A stretch of DNA of 64,000 bases from positions 62,001-126,000 of the forward strand of contig CAYFPS010000009.1 in NCBI GenBank assembly GCA_964345075.1. The letters run 5' to 3'. Shown in pieces: positions 16,782-26,205 of the stretch (position 1 is its first letter; the number at the start of each line of letters is the position of its first letter). Below the pieces are notes generated by a model. It was not told the DNA's origin, searched no databases, and was given only the letters and a program-made list of their open reading frames with translations. This stretch comes from CAYFPS01 sp964345075. Lineage in GTDB: Bacteria; CAIWAD01. A program made the position numbers and the translations under genes.

Positions 16782-17720
16782 CTAGAGCGCGGCTGTCAGG
16801 GCGGGTACGACTTCGAAAAGATCGCCCACGATGCCGTAATCGGCCACCTTGAAGATGGGTGCTTCCGGGTCCTTGTTGATGGCAACGATGTAGCGGCTGT
16901 TCTTCATGCCGGCCAGATGCTGGATTGCACCGGAGATTCCGCAGGCGATGTAAAGACTGGGGTTGACAACCTTGCCGGTCTGCCCAACCTGATCGCTGTG
17001 AGGGCGCCAACCGGCATCCACAGATGCGCGCGAAGCGCCAACCGCGGCACCCAGCTTTCCTGCCAACTCTTCCAGCGGCGCATAGCCTTCCGGTCCGCCC
17101 ACTCCACGGCCACCGGAAACGATAATGTCAGCTTCGGTCAAGTCCAGCTTGCCAGCCGCACTGGCCAGAAGCTCCTTGACCACCGCACCCATTTCAGCAG
17201 GTGAGTCGGCTACATCAACCCGATTGCCCGCGCCGGCCACGGCGTCCGCGGCAAAGACCTTGGGCCGAAGGCTCACAAGGGCAGGCCAGGTACTGACGCG
17301 CTTCTTCAGGAGCACTTTTCCCGCAAAAATCGGACGGGTGAGCAGCAGTTCGCCGCCAGCCGCCTCAAGTTCCGTGCAGTCGCTGTGCTGGCTGATGCCG
17401 AGCGCTGCAGCCAGTCGCGGTGCCAGATCGCGACCCTGCGCTGTGTGCGCCAGCAGAATCAGACCTGCATCACGCGATTTCAGCTGTGCGGCAATCAGGC
17501 CGGCCCAGCCATCACCGGAATAGGCGTCCAGGCCGGTCAGGCAAAGAACTTCGTCCGCGCCATGGGCAGCGGCATCATCGGCGGCCTGTCCGCCGGGCAA
17601 AATGGCGGTAACACTGGCTCCCAGGCCCTTTTCCTTGAGGGAACGGGCAGCACTCAGAGTTTCTCGGGAAGCAGCACGCAGCTCGCTTCCGGCTGATTCG
17701 ACAAAACAGTAGATGGTCAT
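16782..17720 (-). CDS. etfA: Electron transfer flavoprotein alpha subunit
   Basis: The protein has 312 residues. The C-terminal FAD-binding domain is clear: IIVSGGRGVGGPEGYAPLEE (about 200), GASRASVDAGWRPHSDQVGQ (about 230), YIACGISGAIQHLAGMKNS and the end KVADYGIVGDLFEVVPAL. The ETF heterodimer accepts electrons from acyl-CoA dehydrogenases and passes them to a membrane quinone oxidoreductase, here probably the product of the convergent gene at 14429-16297. It follows etfB by 7 bp with GAGGGAACG as ribosome site, so the two subunits are co-expressed. Confidence 0.95.
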   Translation of the reverse strand: MTIYCFVESAGSELRAASRETLSAARSLKEKGLGASVTAILPGGQAADDAAAHGADEVLCLTGLDAYSGDGWAGLIAAQLKSRDAGLILLAHTAQGRDLAPRLAAALGISQHSDCTELEAAGGELLLTRPIFAGKVLLKKRVSTWPALVSLRPKVFAADAVAGAGNRVDVADSPAEMGAVVKELLASAAGKLDLTEADIIVSGGRGVGGPEGYAPLEELAGKLGAAVGASRASVDAGWRPHSDQVGQTGKVVNPSLYIACGISGAIQHLAGMKNSRYIVAINKDPEAPIFKVADYGIVGDLFEVVPALTAAL

Positions 17721-17727
17721 CGTTCCC

Positions 17728-18480
17728 TCACAGCACCTTGGCTTCTTCCTTCAGGAGACGCAGCAACTCGCCGGCCTGGGCAGCGCCTTCGCCCAGAACA
17801 CGACCTGCAGGACGAGCCGGCGGCAGGCTCAGGCTTTCAACCTGGCTACCAGCAGGAGCCGTCGCGGTTGAATCCACCACATCCAGCGGCTTCTTCTTGG
17901 CAGCCATAATGCCCTTCAGACTGGCATAGCGCGGCTCGTTCAGTCCCTTGTCGGCACTCAGCACGCAGGGCGCCTTGACCGCAAGCTGCTCGCGACCACC
18001 TTCAACCTCACGCTCCACGGCATAGCCACCGTCGGCCTTCTCCAACTTGCAGATGGCCGTCGCGCCGGGCCAGCCAAGCAGCTGAGCCAGCATGCCCGGC
18101 ACGGCTGCATGATCCTGATCCACGCCCTGCTTGCCGCAAAGCACCAGATCAGCCGGATTGTTCTTGAGCCAATCGGCCAGCAGTCCGGCAGCTTCCATCG
18201 GATCCTGCGGATCGCGCGCGACCTTAAGCAGTACCGCGCTGTCCGCGCCCATCGCCAGACCTTTGCGAATGGTGCTCTCCGTTCCGTCTTCGCCGGCAGT
18301 CAAAAGCACAACTTCGCCACCCTCGGCTTCCTTCAGCTGCAGGGCTGCCTCAATGGCGTATTCATCATAGGGATTGATGATGTAGTTCAGATCCCGCGTT
18401 TCCACCGACTTGCCGTCAGCTGCCAGGGGAATGGCGCTTTCAGTATCGGGGACACGCTTCATGCAAACCACGATGCGCAT
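17728..18480 (-). CDS. etfB: Electron transfer flavoprotein beta subunit
   Basis: This 250-residue subunit starts MRIVVCMKRVPDTES, as is typical. The nucleotide-binding fold continues with YIINPYDEYAIEAALQLKE (about 35) and the adenine-site region DLVLCGKQGVDQDHAAVPGMLAQLLGWPG (about 110). The signature region LSADKGLNEPRYASLKGIMAAKKKPL lies near residue 185. It pairs with EtfA and binds AMP. The ATG has GGAGG 6 nt upstream and is the first gene of the etfBA operon. Confidence 0.95.
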   Translation of the reverse strand: MRIVVCMKRVPDTESAIPLAADGKSVETRDLNYIINPYDEYAIEAALQLKEAEGGEVVLLTAGEDGTESTIRKGLAMGADSAVLLKVARDPQDPMEAAGLLADWLKNNPADLVLCGKQGVDQDHAAVPGMLAQLLGWPGATAICKLEKADGGYAVEREVEGGREQLAVKAPCVLSADKGLNEPRYASLKGIMAAKKKPLDVVDSTATAPAGSQVESLSLPPARPAGRVLGEGAAQAGELLRLLKEEAKVL

Positions 18481-18590
18481 GGAACCTCCGTCTATTGGGA
18501 AATGATTGGTATTCGGGGCGACGCAGGGTCGCGAGCGCCCGGACCCTTTTCCGGTCTGGCTTCCAAAGCGAAACCGGACTTGTCAATCTA

Positions 18591-19748
18591 TCAAACTTTC
18601 GGCTGTGATTCGGCCTGCCGGCTTTGATAAGGCGCCAGCTGTTCCTGCAGATAATCCGCATAGCGCCCTTCGGAAATGGCTGCGCGCGCGCCTTCAACCA
18701 GCTTGAGGAAGTAGCGAATGTTGTGCAGCGTGCCCAGTCGCATGGCGCTGAATTCCTCCACGTGATACAAATGGCGAAGATGCGCCCGGTCGTAGGTGGT
18801 GCAGGTCAGGCAGTCACAGGCAGGATCCAGCGGCATGTCGAATTCGCGGGCGTGCTTTGCGCTGCGTGCACTGTAGCGGCCCTGACTGGTAAAGAGTGTT
18901 CCCTTGCGAGCATTGCGCGTCGGCATGACACAATCGAACATGTCTACGCCCAGGGCAATGCTTTCAAGGATGTCTTCCGGCGTGCCGACTCCCATCAGGT
19001 AGCGCGGAAGCTGCTCCGGCAGATTGCGGCAGCAGTACTCCGTGATACGCCGCATGTCTGGCTTCTCCTCACCGACACTCAGCCCGCCAATCGCCACCCC
19101 AGGCCAGTCTTCCTTCAGCAGAAGATCCATTGAAAGCTGACGCATGTCCTCGAAAATACCGCCCTGCACAATGGGGAAAAGCGCCTGCGCATGTCCATGA
19201 TAAGGCTCGCCTTCCAGCCAGGCGCGACGAGCCCTGAGTGCCCAGCGATAACTGAGTTCGAGGCTGTTCTTGATGTAGTCGCGGGGCGATTTTCCCGGCG
19301 GGCATTCATCCAGCTGCATCATGATATCGCTGCCCAGGCAGCGCTGAATTTCCACAACCGACTCCGGGGTGAACAGATGCCTGCTGCCATCCAGATGACT
19401 GCGAAAGGCCGCGCCTTCTTCCTTGAGCGTGCGCAATTCACCCAGGCTGTAAACCTGAAAACCACCGCTATCGGTCAGGATGGGTCCATCCCAGCGCATG
19501 AAGCGATGCAGGCCCCCCGCATCACGAATCAGATCCTTGCCGGGCCTTAAGTAAAGGTGATAGGTGTTGCCCAAAAGGATGCGAACATCCAGATCCTTCA
19601 GATCACGCGCATCCAGGGTCTTGACGCTGGCGCGCGTACCAACCGGCATGAAGATGGGAGTGGGAACTTCGCCATGAGGCAGTTTCAGACGGCCCAGACG
19701 GGCGCGGCCGTCGGTCTCTTCGAGGGTAAAGATTGAAGCTGATTCCAT
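18591..19748 (-). CDS. tgt: Queuine tRNA-ribosyltransferase
   Basis: The start ATG at 19748 gives 385 residues, the normal size; the frame stays open to 19817 with no family match. The enzyme exchanges G34 of GUN-anticodon tRNAs for preQ1 in queuosine synthesis. Motifs in order: RLKLPHGEVPTPIFMPVGT at the start, ILTDSGGFQVYSLG (catalytic Asp, about 105), GGLSVGEEKPDM (about 230), the nucleophile region DMFDCVMPTRNARKG (about 280), and the zinc site CDCLTCTTYDRAHLRHL with a later His (about 320). It stands alone between etfB and gdhA on the minus strand. Confidence 0.94.
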   Translation of the reverse strand: MESASIFTLEETDGRARLGRLKLPHGEVPTPIFMPVGTRASVKTLDARDLKDLDVRILLGNTYHLYLRPGKDLIRDAGGLHRFMRWDGPILTDSGGFQVYSLGELRTLKEEGAAFRSHLDGSRHLFTPESVVEIQRCLGSDIMMQLDECPPGKSPRDYIKNSLELSYRWALRARRAWLEGEPYHGHAQALFPIVQGGIFEDMRQLSMDLLLKEDWPGVAIGGLSVGEEKPDMRRITEYCCRNLPEQLPRYLMGVGTPEDILESIALGVDMFDCVMPTRNARKGTLFTSQGRYSARSAKHAREFDMPLDPACDCLTCTTYDRAHLRHLYHVEEFSAMRLGTLHNIRYFLKLVEGARAAISEGRYADYLQEQLAPYQSRQAESQPKV

Positions 19749-19826
19749 CGCTGAAAGTAAGGTATTCCTGAGGTTTGTCCCGATCGAGTTTACGATCGCA
19801 AAAACAGTTTCATCCACCCACCCTTA

Positions 19827-19860
19827 CAAAAAGCCCCCGCACCGCACCGGCACAGGGGCC
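19827..19860 (-). terminator. Terminator of gdhA
   Basis: On the minus strand GCCCCTGTGC pairs (with G-U wobbles) with GTGCGGGGGC, then TTTTTG. It is placed 25 bp after the gdhA stop. Confidence 0.7.
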
Positions 19861-19885
19861 CTTGTTTTCGATTCTGGACAGGGAT

Positions 19886-21229
19886 CTAGACGATGCCCTG
19901 ATCCATCATGGCGCTGGCAACCTTGAGGAAGCCGGCCACATTGGCACCCAGCACATAGTCACCCGGGCTGCCATACTGCTCGGCGGCCGAGTAGCAGGAC
20001 TCATGGATGTTCTTCATGATACGATGCAGGTGTCCGTCCACCTCTTCGCGCGTCCAGCTCATGCGCAGGCTATTCTGGCTCATTTCCAGACCGCTGGTGG
20101 CCACACCACCGGCATTGGCAGCCTTGCCCGGGGCGAAGAGCACCTTGTTCTTGTGGAAGGTGTCAACGGCTTCCGGCGTGCAGGGCATGTTGGCAGCCTC
20201 AACCACGGCAATGCAGCCATTGTCGACCAGCGACTGCGCACTGGCACCATCCAGCTCGTTCTCGCAGGCGGAAGGCATGGCGATATCAACCTTGACTTCC
20301 CACGGACGCTTGCCCTCAACCCACGTGCAGCCGAACTTTTCGGCGTACTCGCGGGCACTCTTGCGGTAAACGGCCCAGAGCGTGCTCATGTATTCGAGCT
20401 TCTCGCCCTTGATGCCATCGGGATCGTGAACATAGCCGTACTCGTCGCCCAGCGTCACGACCTTGCCGCCCAGCTCGTTGATCTTCTCAACGATATAGGT
20501 ACCGACATTACCGTAACCGGAAATGGACACGGTCTTGCCCTTGATCGTCTCGCCGCGGGTGGCCAGCATTTCCTGCAGGAAGTAGACAGCGCCGTAGCCG
20601 GTAGCTTCCGGGCGAATCAGGCTGCCGCCCCAGTTGATGCCCTTGCCGGTAAGCACACCGGTAAACTCGTTACGCAGGCGCTTGTACTGGCCGAAAAGGA
20701 AGCCAATTTCGCGACCGCCCACACCAATATCGCCGGCCGGCACATCCGTGTTCGGGCCGATATGCCTGGAAAGCTCGGTCATGAAGCTCTGACAGAAGCG
20801 CATCACTTCCTGATCGCTGCGTCCCTTGGGCTGGAAATCACTACCGCCCTTGCCACCGCCCATGGGCAGCGTGGTCAGAGCATTCTTGAAGGTCTGCTCG
20901 AAGGCCAGAAACTTCAGAATGGAGAGGTTGACCGTGGGGTGAAAGCGCAGTCCGCCCTTGTAGGGGCCAATGGCGCTGTTCATCTCAATGCGGTAACCAC
21001 GATTGACCTGCACCTTGCCCTGATCGTCCATCCACGGGACGCGGAACATGATGACGCGCTCCGGCTCCACCAGACGCTCAAGAATGGCGTGCTGCTCGAA
21101 TTCCGGATGCTTGACCAGCACTGGTTCCAGGCTGTGCATGACTTCTTCGACGGCCTGATGAAATTCAGGCTGACCAGGATGATGGGCCTTGACGCCGTCG
21201 AGTATTTTGGAGATGTAAGAACTGCTCAC
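19886..21229 (-). CDS. gdhA: NADP-type glutamate dehydrogenase
   Basis: The 447-residue length is that of hexameric bacterial GdhA. The substrate domain shows RGYRIEMNSAIGPYKGGLRFHP (about 90) and the catalytic Lys in LPMGGGKGGSDFQPKGRSDQE (about 125). The nucleotide domain carries VSISGYGNVGTYIVEKI (about 235). The end, GYGA and ANAGGVATSGLEMSQNS, is conserved. It makes glutamate from 2-oxoglutarate and ammonia, or the reverse. The start is GTG at 21229 with CAAGGAGCG upstream. It lies close to the OGDH operon, which uses the same keto acid. Confidence 0.96.
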   Translation of the reverse strand: MSSSYISKILDGVKAHHPGQPEFHQAVEEVMHSLEPVLVKHPEFEQHAILERLVEPERVIMFRVPWMDDQGKVQVNRGYRIEMNSAIGPYKGGLRFHPTVNLSILKFLAFEQTFKNALTTLPMGGGKGGSDFQPKGRSDQEVMRFCQSFMTELSRHIGPNTDVPAGDIGVGGREIGFLFGQYKRLRNEFTGVLTGKGINWGGSLIRPEATGYGAVYFLQEMLATRGETIKGKTVSISGYGNVGTYIVEKINELGGKVVTLGDEYGYVHDPDGIKGEKLEYMSTLWAVYRKSAREYAEKFGCTWVEGKRPWEVKVDIAMPSACENELDGASAQSLVDNGCIAVVEAANMPCTPEAVDTFHKNKVLFAPGKAANAGGVATSGLEMSQNSLRMSWTREEVDGHLHRIMKNIHESCYSAAEQYGSPGDYVLGANVAGFLKVASAMMDQGIV

Positions 21230-21442
21230 GGGTCGCTCCTTGTTTGGTACCCGAAAACGATTGCCGGACCTTGCGATCCGCCTTCAAATCGCCGCCGGAA
21301 AGCCCGGCGAAAGATGTCACAAGATAAACAGGTTGCCTTGAAAAGACCACCTGTGAAGCGGGCAAAGTACATGTGAATTTTTTGTTAAACAAGATGATCG
21401 CGTGACTGAACAGGTCCTGTCAGTGAGCCTTTTCCAGAAAAA

Positions 21443-21466
21443 AGGGCACTCATGCTTGAGTGCCCT
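21443..21466 (-). terminator. Terminator at the end of the OGDH/peptidase unit
   Basis: A perfect 10-bp stem (AGGGCACTCA / TGAGTGCCCT) with a 4-base loop is followed on the minus strand by TTTTTTC. It lies 25 bp after the M3 peptidase stop. Confidence 0.88.
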
Positions 21467-21490
21467 GAATTGTCATTGACTGGCAACACT

Positions 21491-23530
21491 TTACAAGAGG
21501 CCATCCCGCCTAAGAAGCGCATCGGCATCGGGCTGGCGACCACGGAATGCCACATAAAGATCCATGGGCGCGGCGCTGTTGCCACGGCTCAAGACATTGG
21601 CGCGGAAACTTTCGGCCGTCTCTTCGTTGAAGATTCCATCCTCCTGGAACTTCTCAAAGGCATCGGCATCCAGCACTTCGGCCCACTTGTAGCTGTAATA
21701 GCCTGAGGAATAACCACCTGCGAAGATATGCGCAAAACTGGTCGATGACAGGGTGCCTTCAACCTTGGGCAGTACCGAAGTCTTCTCCAGATGCTGCTTT
21801 TCAAAGGCGGCGAGATCTTCTATCTGTCCCGGGTCACTTAAGTGCCAGGCCATGTCCAGATAGCCGAAGTTCAGCTGCCTGAGACTCATGTAGCCGGCAT
21901 TGAACTGCTGGATGCGCTTCATCTTCTCTACCAGTTCGGCCGGAATGGCTTCGCCTGTTTCGTGATGCTTGGCAAAGAGGTCAAGGGCTTCCTTTTCAGT
22001 CACCCAGTTTTCCATGATCTGACTGGGCAGCTCGACGAAGTCCCAGTAAACACTGGTACCGCCCATCGACTGATAGGTGCAGTCCGAAAGCAGGCCGTGC
22101 AGGGCATGACCGAACTCATGGAAGAGCGTGCGCACTTCGTCCATTCGAAGCAGGCTGGGACGCTCGGGCGTCGAAGGCGTAAAGTTGCAGACAATGGCAA
22201 TATGCGGGCGCTTCACGCTGCCGGCTTCAAGACCCTGACTGCGGAAACTGGTCGCCCAGGCGCCACCCTGCTTTGTATCACGGGGATGCAGGTCCATGTA
22301 GAAGAGTCCGATGTGCTCACCCAGACGGCTGACCTCAAAGACCCGGACCTCTTCGTGATACACGGACAGGTCTGTCCTCTCCTTGAAATCCAGCTTGTAG
22401 AGCTTGCCGGCAATGGTGAACATGCCCTTGACGGTTGCGTCCAGCGGGAAGTAGGCGCGCAAGACTTCCTCGTCAAAATCGTAGAGCTCCTTTTTCAGCT
22501 TCTCCGAATAATAGCCGAAGTCCCAGCCCATCAGTTCAATTCCATCGAGCTTGCGGGCGTAATCAGCTACCTGCTTTGTATCACGCTCGGCTGCGGGGCG
22601 GCTGACCTCCAGCAGACGATCGAGAAAGCTCATCACGCTTTCCGGCTTCTCGGCCATGCGCTCTTCAAGCACATAGTCGGCGTGACCCTTGTAGCCAAGC
22701 AGGTTTGCACGCTTGTGGCGCAGGGCGACAATCTTGCGGACGAGATCCTGATTATCGTTCTCACCACCAAAGGCGCGGCGGTTGAAAGCGCGCCAGACCG
22801 TTTCGCGCAGTTCGCGGCGCTGGCTGTACTGCAGGAAGGGCACCATGGAGGGTGCCTGCAGCGTGATAAGCCAGCCGGCCTCCTTTCCGCGGGACCTGGC
22901 TGCGTGGGCGGCCTGCTGGCGAACACTTTCCGGCAGTCCGACCAAATCGGCTTCATCGGTAATATGAAGTTCCCAGGCATTGGTGTCCTTCAGCAGATTC
23001 TGCTGATAGGCTGGCCCCAGGGCGGCCAGCTGCTCGTCCACCTGACGCAGCTCGGCCTGCTTGTCGGCGGGCAGCTGCGCGCCGTTACGGGCAAAACTCT
23101 TGTAGACACTTTCCAGCATGCGGGCACTTTCCGCATCCAGATTCAGTGTATCACGCTTTTCCCAAACCGTGCGAATACGGGCGAAGAGCCCTGCATCCAG
23201 GCTGACATCGCTCTCCAGACTGGAAATCAGAGTGCTGATTTCAGCGGCCAGCTCATGCATCTCGGGCGTGCCGTTAGCCCCCAGCAGAGTGAAATAGAGG
23301 CCGACCACTCGATTAAGTTCCAGGCCGTTCTGCTCCAGCGCAACAATCGTGTTCTCAAAATCCGCTTCGGCCGTCTGGCTCTTGATGGCTTCAATACCGG
23401 CCTTGGCCAGCACAATGCCTTCCTTGACGGCAGGAATGAAGTGCTCGGTTTTGACCAGCTCGAACTGGTAGTTGCCAAACTCATTGGCAGCTGCCGTAAA
23501 GGGGGCAAAGACGCCCGTTGATTCGCTCAT
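21491..23530 (-). CDS. prlC: M3-family oligopeptidase A
   Basis: The ATG at 23530 (MSESTG, AGGAGA upstream) gives 679 residues, normal for oligopeptidase A; the longer frame to 23623 has no family sequence. The zinc metallopeptidase motif HEFGH lies in TLFHEFGHALHGLLS (about 465), with the third ligand in ELPSQIMENW. It degrades short peptides, including cleaved signal peptides, in the cytoplasm. It follows lpdA by 34 bp and probably ends that operon. Four copies of the TGTATCAC octamer lie inside it. Confidence 0.93.
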   Translation of the reverse strand: MSESTGVFAPFTAAANEFGNYQFELVKTEHFIPAVKEGIVLAKAGIEAIKSQTAEADFENTIVALEQNGLELNRVVGLYFTLLGANGTPEMHELAAEISTLISSLESDVSLDAGLFARIRTVWEKRDTLNLDAESARMLESVYKSFARNGAQLPADKQAELRQVDEQLAALGPAYQQNLLKDTNAWELHITDEADLVGLPESVRQQAAHAARSRGKEAGWLITLQAPSMVPFLQYSQRRELRETVWRAFNRRAFGGENDNQDLVRKIVALRHKRANLLGYKGHADYVLEERMAEKPESVMSFLDRLLEVSRPAAERDTKQVADYARKLDGIELMGWDFGYYSEKLKKELYDFDEEVLRAYFPLDATVKGMFTIAGKLYKLDFKERTDLSVYHEEVRVFEVSRLGEHIGLFYMDLHPRDTKQGGAWATSFRSQGLEAGSVKRPHIAIVCNFTPSTPERPSLLRMDEVRTLFHEFGHALHGLLSDCTYQSMGGTSVYWDFVELPSQIMENWVTEKEALDLFAKHHETGEAIPAELVEKMKRIQQFNAGYMSLRQLNFGYLDMAWHLSDPGQIEDLAAFEKQHLEKTSVLPKVEGTLSSTSFAHIFAGGYSSGYYSYKWAEVLDADAFEKFQEDGIFNEETAESFRANVLSRGNSAAPMDLYVAFRGRQPDADALLRRDGLL

Positions 23531-23564
23531 GCGGTTCTCCTTGTTTCGCTTGCAAAGGGGCAAG

Positions 23565-24959
23565 CTATGCGTGCAGGGCGCGATCGCCGCTTGCGGCCAG
23601 CGCGGCCTCCTTGACTGCTTCACTATATGTCGGGTGCGGGTGACAGATGCGGGCGATGTCCTCGGCGCTTGCCTTGAACTCCATGGCCGTAACAGCTTCC
23701 ATGATCAGGTCCGCGGCCCGTGCTCCAAAGATATGCACGCCCAGCACTTCGTCCGTTTTGGTGTCTGCCAGAATCTTGACAAAGCCTTCCTTCTCTGCGG
23801 CTGCTCGCGCCCGTCCCAGTGCCATGAAGGGAAAGCTCCCGGTCTTGTACGCTCTGCCAGCTGCCTTAAGCTCCTGTTCGCTGGCGCCTACCGAAGCCAC
23901 TTCCGGCCAGGTGTAGACGACCCCCGGAATCAATGCGTGATTCAGATGGGGCTTCTGTCCGGCGATATGCTCGGCCAGATAGACACCTTCCTCTTCCGCC
24001 TTGTGAGCCAGCATGGCACCGCCAATGACATCACCAATCGCGTATACACCGCTGGCCGAGGTCACAAAATGCTCGTTCACGCTGACAAAGCCACGCGCAT
24101 CCTGTGATACACCAGCGGCCTCCAGGCCCAGACAATCGGTATAAGGCTTGCGACCGATGGCAACAAGGCAATAATCGGCCTTCAGCTCCAGATCGCGGCC
24201 CTTGGCATCCGTGGCCTTGACGGAGACACCCTCGCCTGTATTCTCAACCTGACTGACTTTGCTGGACAAATGAAACTTGAAGCCCAGACGCTTCAGACTG
24301 CGCTCCACTTCCTTACCGAGGGAAAGATCCATTGTGGGCAGGCAGCTGTCCAGTGCTTCGACCACCGTGACCTTGCAGCCCAGGCGCGCGTAGACGCTGC
24401 CCAGTTCCAGGCCGATTACACCTGCACCGATGACCACCATGCTGCTGGGTACCTCGGGCAGGGAAAGTGCCTCGGTGCTCGAGATGATTCGCTTTTTGTC
24501 GATTTTACAAAAGGGCAAATCGAAAGGCTTGGAACCGGTGGCGAGCACAATATGCCTGCCCTCTAACACGGTTTCTTCCGGGCCATTCACCTTGACCTTG
24601 CCTTTGCCCAGAAGCTCACCATGCCCCTTGTAGCGAACAATCGAATGCTTGTCCATCAACATGGAAATGCCCTTGGCCGTCAGTTCGACAACCTTGTCCT
24701 TGCGGCCGCGCATCACAGGCCAGTCAAGGGCCAGATCGGTCGTCGTGATACCATGCAGCTTGAAGCCCTTGGCAGCCGTGTGATACAACTCACTGGAATC
24801 CAGCAGCGCCTTGGAGGGAATACAGCCCACATTGGTGCAGGTTCCGCCCAGGGTATCGTATCGCTCGACAAGGGCCACCTTGAAGCCAAGCTGGCTCATG
24901 CGGATGGCGCAGACATAGCCACCAGGGCCGCCGCCAATGATGATCGCATCGTAATTCAT
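23565..24959 (-). CDS. lpdA: Dihydrolipoyl dehydrogenase (E3)
   Basis: I chose ATG 24959 (MNYDAIIIGGGPGGY; GAAGGAAC upstream), giving 464 residues; an in-frame start at 24977 would overlap odhB. The FAD site is GGGPGGYVCA, the redox-active disulfide GGTCTNVGCIPSKALL (about 40), the NAD site VVIGAGVIGLELGSVYARLG (about 180), and the C-terminal catalytic His in CHPHPTYSEAVKEAAL. It reoxidises lipoyl groups of the E2 subunit. It is the third gene of odhA-odhB-lpdA, 10 bp after odhB. Confidence 0.96.
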   Translation of the reverse strand: MNYDAIIIGGGPGGYVCAIRMSQLGFKVALVERYDTLGGTCTNVGCIPSKALLDSSELYHTAAKGFKLHGITTTDLALDWPVMRGRKDKVVELTAKGISMLMDKHSIVRYKGHGELLGKGKVKVNGPEETVLEGRHIVLATGSKPFDLPFCKIDKKRIISSTEALSLPEVPSSMVVIGAGVIGLELGSVYARLGCKVTVVEALDSCLPTMDLSLGKEVERSLKRLGFKFHLSSKVSQVENTGEGVSVKATDAKGRDLELKADYCLVAIGRKPYTDCLGLEAAGVSQDARGFVSVNEHFVTSASGVYAIGDVIGGAMLAHKAEEEGVYLAEHIAGQKPHLNHALIPGVVYTWPEVASVGASEQELKAAGRAYKTGSFPFMALGRARAAAEKEGFVKILADTKTDEVLGVHIFGARAADLIMEAVTAMEFKASAEDIARICHPHPTYSEAVKEAALAASGDRALHA

Positions 24960-24969
24960 CTGGGTTCCT

Positions 24970-26205
24970 TCAGACATTCAGCATCAGACGCATCGGATCC
25001 TCGACCAGCTCCTTGACCCGCTTGAGGAAGGTCACGCTCTCGCGACCATCGATCAGGCGGTGATCATAAGACATGGCCAGATACATCATGGGACGTATCA
25101 CGATATCCTCACCCACGGCCACCGGACGGCGCTGAATGGCATGCATACCCAGAATCGCACACTGGGGCGGGTTGAGGATGGGCGTGGACAATAAACTGCC
25201 GAACACTCCCCCATTGGAAATCGTGAAGCTTCCTCCACTCATTTCATCAATGGTGNNNNNNNNNNNNNNNNNNNNNNNNTCGCGGGCACGCCCGGCCAGG
25301 CGATCAACCTCGCGCTCGAGCTCGTCGATGGCCAGGGTGTGGGCATCGCGTATCACAGGCACAACCAGACCCTTGGGAGCGCTGACGGCAATACCCAGAT
25401 CCACATAACTGGGTGTTACAATTTCACCCTGATCTATTCGGCTGTTTACTGCGGGAACTTCCTTTAGTGCACGGCATACAGCAGCAGCAAAGAAACTCAT
25501 GAAGCCAAGTCCGACTTCATGCTTTTCCTTGAAATGCTCCTTGTATTTGGCGCGCAGGGCCATGATTTCCGAAAGATCGGCTTCGTTAAAGGTGGTGAGC
25601 ATGGCCGTCTGGTTCTTGGCAGCCACCAGCCGCTCGGCCAGCTTGCTGCGCAGGCTGCTCATCGGGGCACGCTCTTCGCTGCGTCCCGCAGGCGACACGG
25701 TGGCTGCAAGATTTTCCTCGGTCTTGGCAGCCAACGGAGCCATGGCCGGCGCTTGCTGGTCGATGGCATCAATCACATCGGCCTTTGTGATACGGCCGTC
25801 CTTGCCACTGCCCTTGATGGCCGTAGCGCTCAATCCGTGCTCGTCGATCATCTTGCGAGCAGCAGGCGAAGCAATGGCATCCGCTTCGGCTGCAGGCTCT
25901 GTCTTCGGGACTGAGGCATCCACGGGCTCGCTGGCAAGGGCCGCTTTTGTACTGGTTTTGGCAGTGCCGGCTGAGGGGCTGATTCGACCCACTGTATCAC
26001 CGACCTTGACTGTGTCACCTTCATTGGCGCTGGTCTCAAGCATGCCCGACTCGCCGGCCACGACCATCAGCGTGGCCTTCTCAGACTCAAGCTCGAGGAT
26101 GTCTTCGTCCTTTTCCACGTATTCACCGGGCTGCTTGAGCCAGGCGGCAATCACCACCTCGCTGACGCTTTCACCCGGACTGGGGATCGTGATTTCCCAA
26201 CTCAT
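24970..26205 (-). CDS. odhB: Dihydrolipoyllysine succinyltransferase (OGDH E2), with assembly gap
   Basis: The reading frame has 411 codons including a run of unknown bases at 25256-25279, which keeps the frame. Residues 1-75 are a lipoyl domain (lipoylated Lys in LELESEKATLMV). An Ala/Pro linker follows, and then the E3-binding domain (SPAARKMIDEHGLSATAIKGSGKDGRITKADV, about 115). The C-terminal acyltransferase domain ends in the catalytic SYDHRLIDGRESV. It transfers succinyl groups to CoA in the TCA cycle. Its start overlaps the odhA stop by 4 nt. Confidence 0.94.
   Translation of the reverse strand: MSWEITIPSPGESVSEVVIAAWLKQPGEYVEKDEDILELESEKATLMVVAGESGMLETSANEGDTVKVGDTVGRISPSAGTAKTSTKAALASEPVDASVPKTEPAAEADAIASPAARKMIDEHGLSATAIKGSGKDGRITKADVIDAIDQQAPAMAPLAAKTEENLAATVSPAGRSEERAPMSSLRSKLAERLVAAKNQTAMLTTFNEADLSEIMALRAKYKEHFKEKHEVGLGFMSFFAAAVCRALKEVPAVNSRIDQGEIVTPSYVDLGIAVSAPKGLVVPVIRDAHTLAIDELEREVDRLAGRARXXXXXXXXXTIDEMSGGSFTISNGGVFGSLLSTPILNPPQCAILGMHAIQRRPVAVGEDIVIRPMMYLAMSYDHRLIDGRESVTFLKRVKELVEDPMRLMLNV
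25256..25279. other. Assembly gap (24 N) inside odhB
   Basis: Unknown bases inside the acyltransferase domain. The frame on either side agrees, so the estimated size is probably right. Confidence 0.99.

Noticed and set aside
19775..21376. 533-codon plus-strand frame opposite gdhA
   Set aside because: It is the antisense shadow of a strongly conserved glutamate dehydrogenase and matches nothing I know.
21842..23521. 559-codon plus-strand frame opposite the M3 peptidase
   Set aside because: It is a shadow of a clear peptidase with HEFGH on the other strand.
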